Source of the DNA: JAFGHJ01 sp964606065
Lineage (GTDB): Bacteria; Hydrothermota; UBA3072
Length of the DNA stretch: 5,450 nucleotides
Assembly: GCA_964606065.1 (NCBI GenBank)
Contig: CAZSEX010000071.1
Span: 1 to 5,450, forward strand
Direction of reading: 5' to 3'
How positions within the stretch are numbered: the first letter of the stretch is position 1; each line of letters opens with the position of its first letter. The notes under the pieces were generated by a model. The model searched no databases and was not told the DNA's origin. It saw only the letters and a program-made list of their open reading frames with translations. Of the stretch, positions 2,969 to 5,450 are shown piece after piece. The position numbers and the translations under genes are program-made.

Positions 2969-5450
2969 ATTAAGAAAAAAGGTTCAAAAAATCTTAAAAG
3001 CCAGCCTGAAAAAAAATTAGAACAGGCGAAAAAAAAGATCGTCGAGCTCGAAAAAGAGAGCAAAAATTTTAAGAAAGTAAAGGAAGAATTAAGGGTTGAA
3101 AGAGACAAATTTAAAGGCATAATCAGCTCTCTTTCGGAAGGTCTGGATATAATCGATAAAAATTACCGGATATGTTTCCAAAACGAAACATTGATTAAGC
3201 GATTCGGAGATCTAACCGGCAAGCTTTGTTATCAATCATATATGAAACGTAAATCTCCCTGTGAAATATGCCAGTTAAAAAAAGCTTTCCGTACGGGGAA
3301 AACACAGAAATCTGAACTAAAAGCTCCTGACGGAAGAATTTATGAAATTAGCTCTACTCCTTTTAAAGACATAGACGGAGAAACAAAAGCAATCGAAATT
3401 GTCCGGGACATTACCGATTTCAAAAAAACCGAAGAAAAAATCCGCATAAGTGAAAAAAGATTCCGGGAGCTTTTCGATCACATGAGCAGCGGCGTGGCGA
3501 TATATGAGGCAATAAAAAACGGAAAAGATTTTATATTTAAAGATATAAATAAAGCCGGGGAGAAAATAGAGAATTTAAAACGAAAAATTATAATCGGAAG
3601 AAGTGTTTTAGAAGTCTTCCCCGCAATAAAAGAATTCGGTCTCTTCGACGTGTTTAAGAAAGTATGGAAAACCGGAAAACCGGAACACCATCCCGTTACA
3701 TTTTATAAAGACAAACGAATCGAAGGCTGGAGAGAAAATCACGTTTACAAATTGCCTACGGGAGAAATCGTTGCAGTATACGATGATGTGACGGCAAGAA
3801 AAAAAGCACAAGAAAAACTTAAAGAGAGTGAAAAGCGCTTCAGACAATCCATTATGAACGCGCCTCTTCCCGTAATGATTCATAAAGAAAACGGCAAAGT
3901 AGTATCTGTCAATAAAGCATGGACAGAAATAAGCGGATATACATTGGAGGATATTCCAACCATTGAGGGATGGACGAAAAAAGCTTATGGTATAAGCAAA
4001 AAACTCGTCGAAAAAACTATAGACAAACTATACAAAATAAAAGGAAGGGTGGAAGCCGGCGAATTCGAGATTAAAACCAAAAGCGGGACCAAACGCACAT
4101 GGCTCTTCAGTTCCGCTCCTATGGGAAAATCTCCAGATGGACTGAAACTGATTGTCAGTATGGCGCTGGACATAACCGAACGTAAAGAAAAAGCGGGAGA
4201 ATACAAAAATTTAATCGACGGTATGAACGATACCGCTTTTGTCATAAACTTTGAAGGAAAATTTGCCGAGGTTAACAATACCGCTGTCGAGGTTCTGGGT
4301 TATACCAGAGAAGAATTACTCGGTATGGGTCCGGTAGACATAGATACTCATCTTTCTTCTGATGATATCGGGAACCTGATTAAAGGCATGAAGAAAGATG
4401 ACAAACAGGTTTTCCCAACCGAGCATAAAACCATGGACGGACGGATAATTCCTGTAGAAATTAGTTCCAGCCGCATAATGTATAACGGCAAACCCCATAT
4501 TTTAAGTATTGCCAGAGATATAACAAAAAGAAAAAAAGCGCAGGAAGCTCTGAGACAAAGTGAAGAACGGCTTTCTGCCGTTTTTAATAACACTTCTGAT
4601 CTACAGATACTCTTTTCCTTCGAAAAAGGGGAAGGATTACGTATAATAAACGTAAATAAAACTGCTGTCGAAACCGCAAAAAGAATGGGTTTCGACGTGT
4701 CAAAGGAAAATTTTCTGGGCAAAAGCGTTAAAGAAATAGTTGAAAATTTTCTTAAACCAAACCAGAGAAAACCAGGAGAGACACAAAAAATTTTCCTTAA
4801 GGCAGCTAAAACGGGAACACCGGTGCATTATGAAGGAGATTATGTTTTCGGTAATAAGATTTTCAGCGCGGAAGTAACAATAGTTCCCATAGTGGATAAA
4901 AAAGGGGCGTGTTTGTATGTCCTCTGGATTGCTCACGACATCACGCAACGCAGGAAAGCGCTTGAAGAATTAAAAGAAAGCGAAGAGCGATTCCAGACAG
5001 TTATCGAAAACCTTCCGCATGGAGTTTGCCTTCACGATTTAAACGGCAATATGACACTCGTTAATAAAACATTATGTGAATTAACGGGTTATTCTGAAGA
5101 AGAACTCCTTACCATGAATGTTCAGGAAGTGGACCATAAAAGTGCTTCCAGAGACGACAGACATAATCTCTGGCTTAAATTAAACAAGGGAGGACATGAT
5201 TATGTAGAATCGATCCTGCACCGCAAAGACGGTTCTACCTTTCCCGGGGTTATATATCTTAACGCGATTAATTTAAAAGATAAACCCATGATACTGGCAA
5301 TAACTCAAGATACAACCGAGCGTAAAAATGCCATAGAGAAACTAAAGGAAAGCGAAGAAAGATTCCAGACGGTAATAGAACATCTACCGCACGCAGTTTC
5401 CGTACATGATCTTGACGGAAACTTTGTGCTGGTAAACAAAGCCTTGTGCG
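2969..5450 (+). CDS. Multi-PAS sensory protein, probable histidine kinase; C-terminus beyond window
   Basis: The frame is open for 827 codons to the edge. There is no signal peptide or membrane helix, so it is probably cytoplasmic. Residues about 14-47 form a Lys/Glu-rich coiled coil. PAS domains then begin at about 48, 165, 291, 412, 535, 675 and 799, the last cut off after 29 residues. Most end in the standard D-[IV]-T-x-[RF]-K motif (DIT 147, DVT 273, DIT 401, DIT 517, DIT 657, DTT 781), followed by a charged helix with 'A.E.LKESE.RF'. PAS3, PAS4 and PAS6 show the classical 'N....e..GY..eel' core; PAS1, PAS2 and PAS5 are more divergent. PAS1 carries C87, C98 and C101 (CX10CX2C), which could bind a metal or cluster. 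No output domain is visible; a HisKA/HATPase kinase is the commonest partner, but GGDEF or others are possible. The start is inferred as ATT 2969 from the Shine-Dalgarno at 2958. Starts at TTG 3191 or ATG 3242 would destroy PAS1. Confidence 0.9.
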   Translation, partial: MKKKGSKNLKSQPEKKLEQAKKKIVELEKESKNFKKVKEELRVERDKFKGIISSLSEGLDIIDKNYRICFQNETLIKRFGDLTGKLCYQSYMKRKSPCEICQLKKAFRTGKTQKSELKAPDGRIYEISSTPFKDIDGETKAIEIVRDITDFKKTEEKIRISEKRFRELFDHMSSGVAIYEAIKNGKDFIFKDINKAGEKIENLKRKIIIGRSVLEVFPAIKEFGLFDVFKKVWKTGKPEHHPVTFYKDKRIEGWRENHVYKLPTGEIVAVYDDVTARKKAQEKLKESEKRFRQSIMNAPLPVMIHKENGKVVSVNKAWTEISGYTLEDIPTIEGWTKKAYGISKKLVEKTIDKLYKIKGRVEAGEFEIKTKSGTKRTWLFSSAPMGKSPDGLKLIVSMALDITERKEKAGEYKNLIDGMNDTAFVINFEGKFAEVNNTAVEVLGYTREELLGMGPVDIDTHLSSDDIGNLIKGMKKDDKQVFPTEHKTMDGRIIPVEISSSRIMYNGKPHILSIARDITKRKKAQEALRQSEERLSAVFNNTSDLQILFSFEKGEGLRIINVNKTAVETAKRMGFDVSKENFLGKSVKEIVENFLKPNQRKPGETQKIFLKAAKTGTPVHYEGDYVFGNKIFSAEVTIVPIVDKKGACLYVLWIAHDITQRRKALEELKESEERFQTVIENLPHGVCLHDLNGNMTLVNKTLCELTGYSEEELLTMNVQEVDHKSASRDDRHNLWLKLNKGGHDYVESILHRKDGSTFPGVIYLNAINLKDKPMILAITQDTTERKNAIEKLKESEERFQTVIEHLPHAVSVHDLDGNFVLVNKALC
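4970..5449 (+). repeat. Tandem PAS repeat, period 372 bp
   Basis: The opening 36 residues of PAS6 and its leading helix (4970-5077) recur at the start of PAS7 (5342-5449). Of these, 28 of 36 residues are identical, both copies beginning LKESEERFQTVIE. The offset is exactly 372 bp, or 124 residues. At DNA level, 18 of the 28 shared residues use different codons, so this is an old or selected duplication rather than a recent DNA copy. The second copy runs off the window. Confidence 0.85.

Noticed and set aside
3608..4948. Several minus-strand open frames of 60-124 codons opposite the PAS gene
   Set aside because: They lie wholly within the long PAS frame, which has clear domain motifs throughout. 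They have no start signals of their own and mirror its purine-rich coding strand.

Overview
The window is AT-rich bacterial DNA. It carries one gene on the minus strand (138-563) and three on the plus strand (791-1810, 1958-2836 and 2969 to beyond the right edge). Promoters resemble sigma-70 sites (TTGACA-type -35, 16-17 bp spacer, A/T-rich -10). Three of the four genes have a strong Shine-Dalgarno sequence only 4-5 bases from the start, which argues against Bacteroidetes-type initiation signals. A lipoprotein-like export signal, a zinc-type cation diffusion facilitator and a very long multi-PAS sensor suggest a Gram-negative environmental or anaerobic bacterium (deltaproteobacterial, spirochaetal or candidate-phylum type). 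The sequence does not fix the phylum. No tRNA, rRNA, mobile element or CRISPR array was seen.

Layout. Positions 1-137 are an edge stretch with no gene I can assign. Positions 138-563 (minus) encode a small three-helix membrane protein that I do not recognise, driven by a well-formed promoter with an A-tract next to its -35 box. A 227-bp divergent intergenic region follows. Positions 791-1810 encode an exported, probably lipid-anchored, beta-propeller-like protein. Positions 1958-2836 encode a CDF-family metal exporter whose predicted transcript begins only a few bases before its ATG and which has no Shine-Dalgarno. From 2969 to the edge runs a soluble protein with at least seven tandem PAS domains, most likely the sensory part of a histidine kinase or similar signalling protein. 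Its output domain lies outside the window.

How the genes relate. The three plus-strand genes are separated by 147 and 132 bp, each with its own promoter-like signals, so they look like neighbours rather than one tight operon. No functional link is shown. The first PAS domain does carry a three-cysteine CX10CX2C motif, so a metal or redox link to the adjacent transporter can be proposed, but only as inference.

The most notable points are: an apparent ATT start codon for the PAS protein; the near-leaderless CDF gene; PAS-PAS linkers of fixed length (18 residues five times, and once 11, exactly one heptad shorter); and two PAS repeats conserved in protein but heavily diverged at synonymous sites. 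I found no clear sign of a wholly new system.
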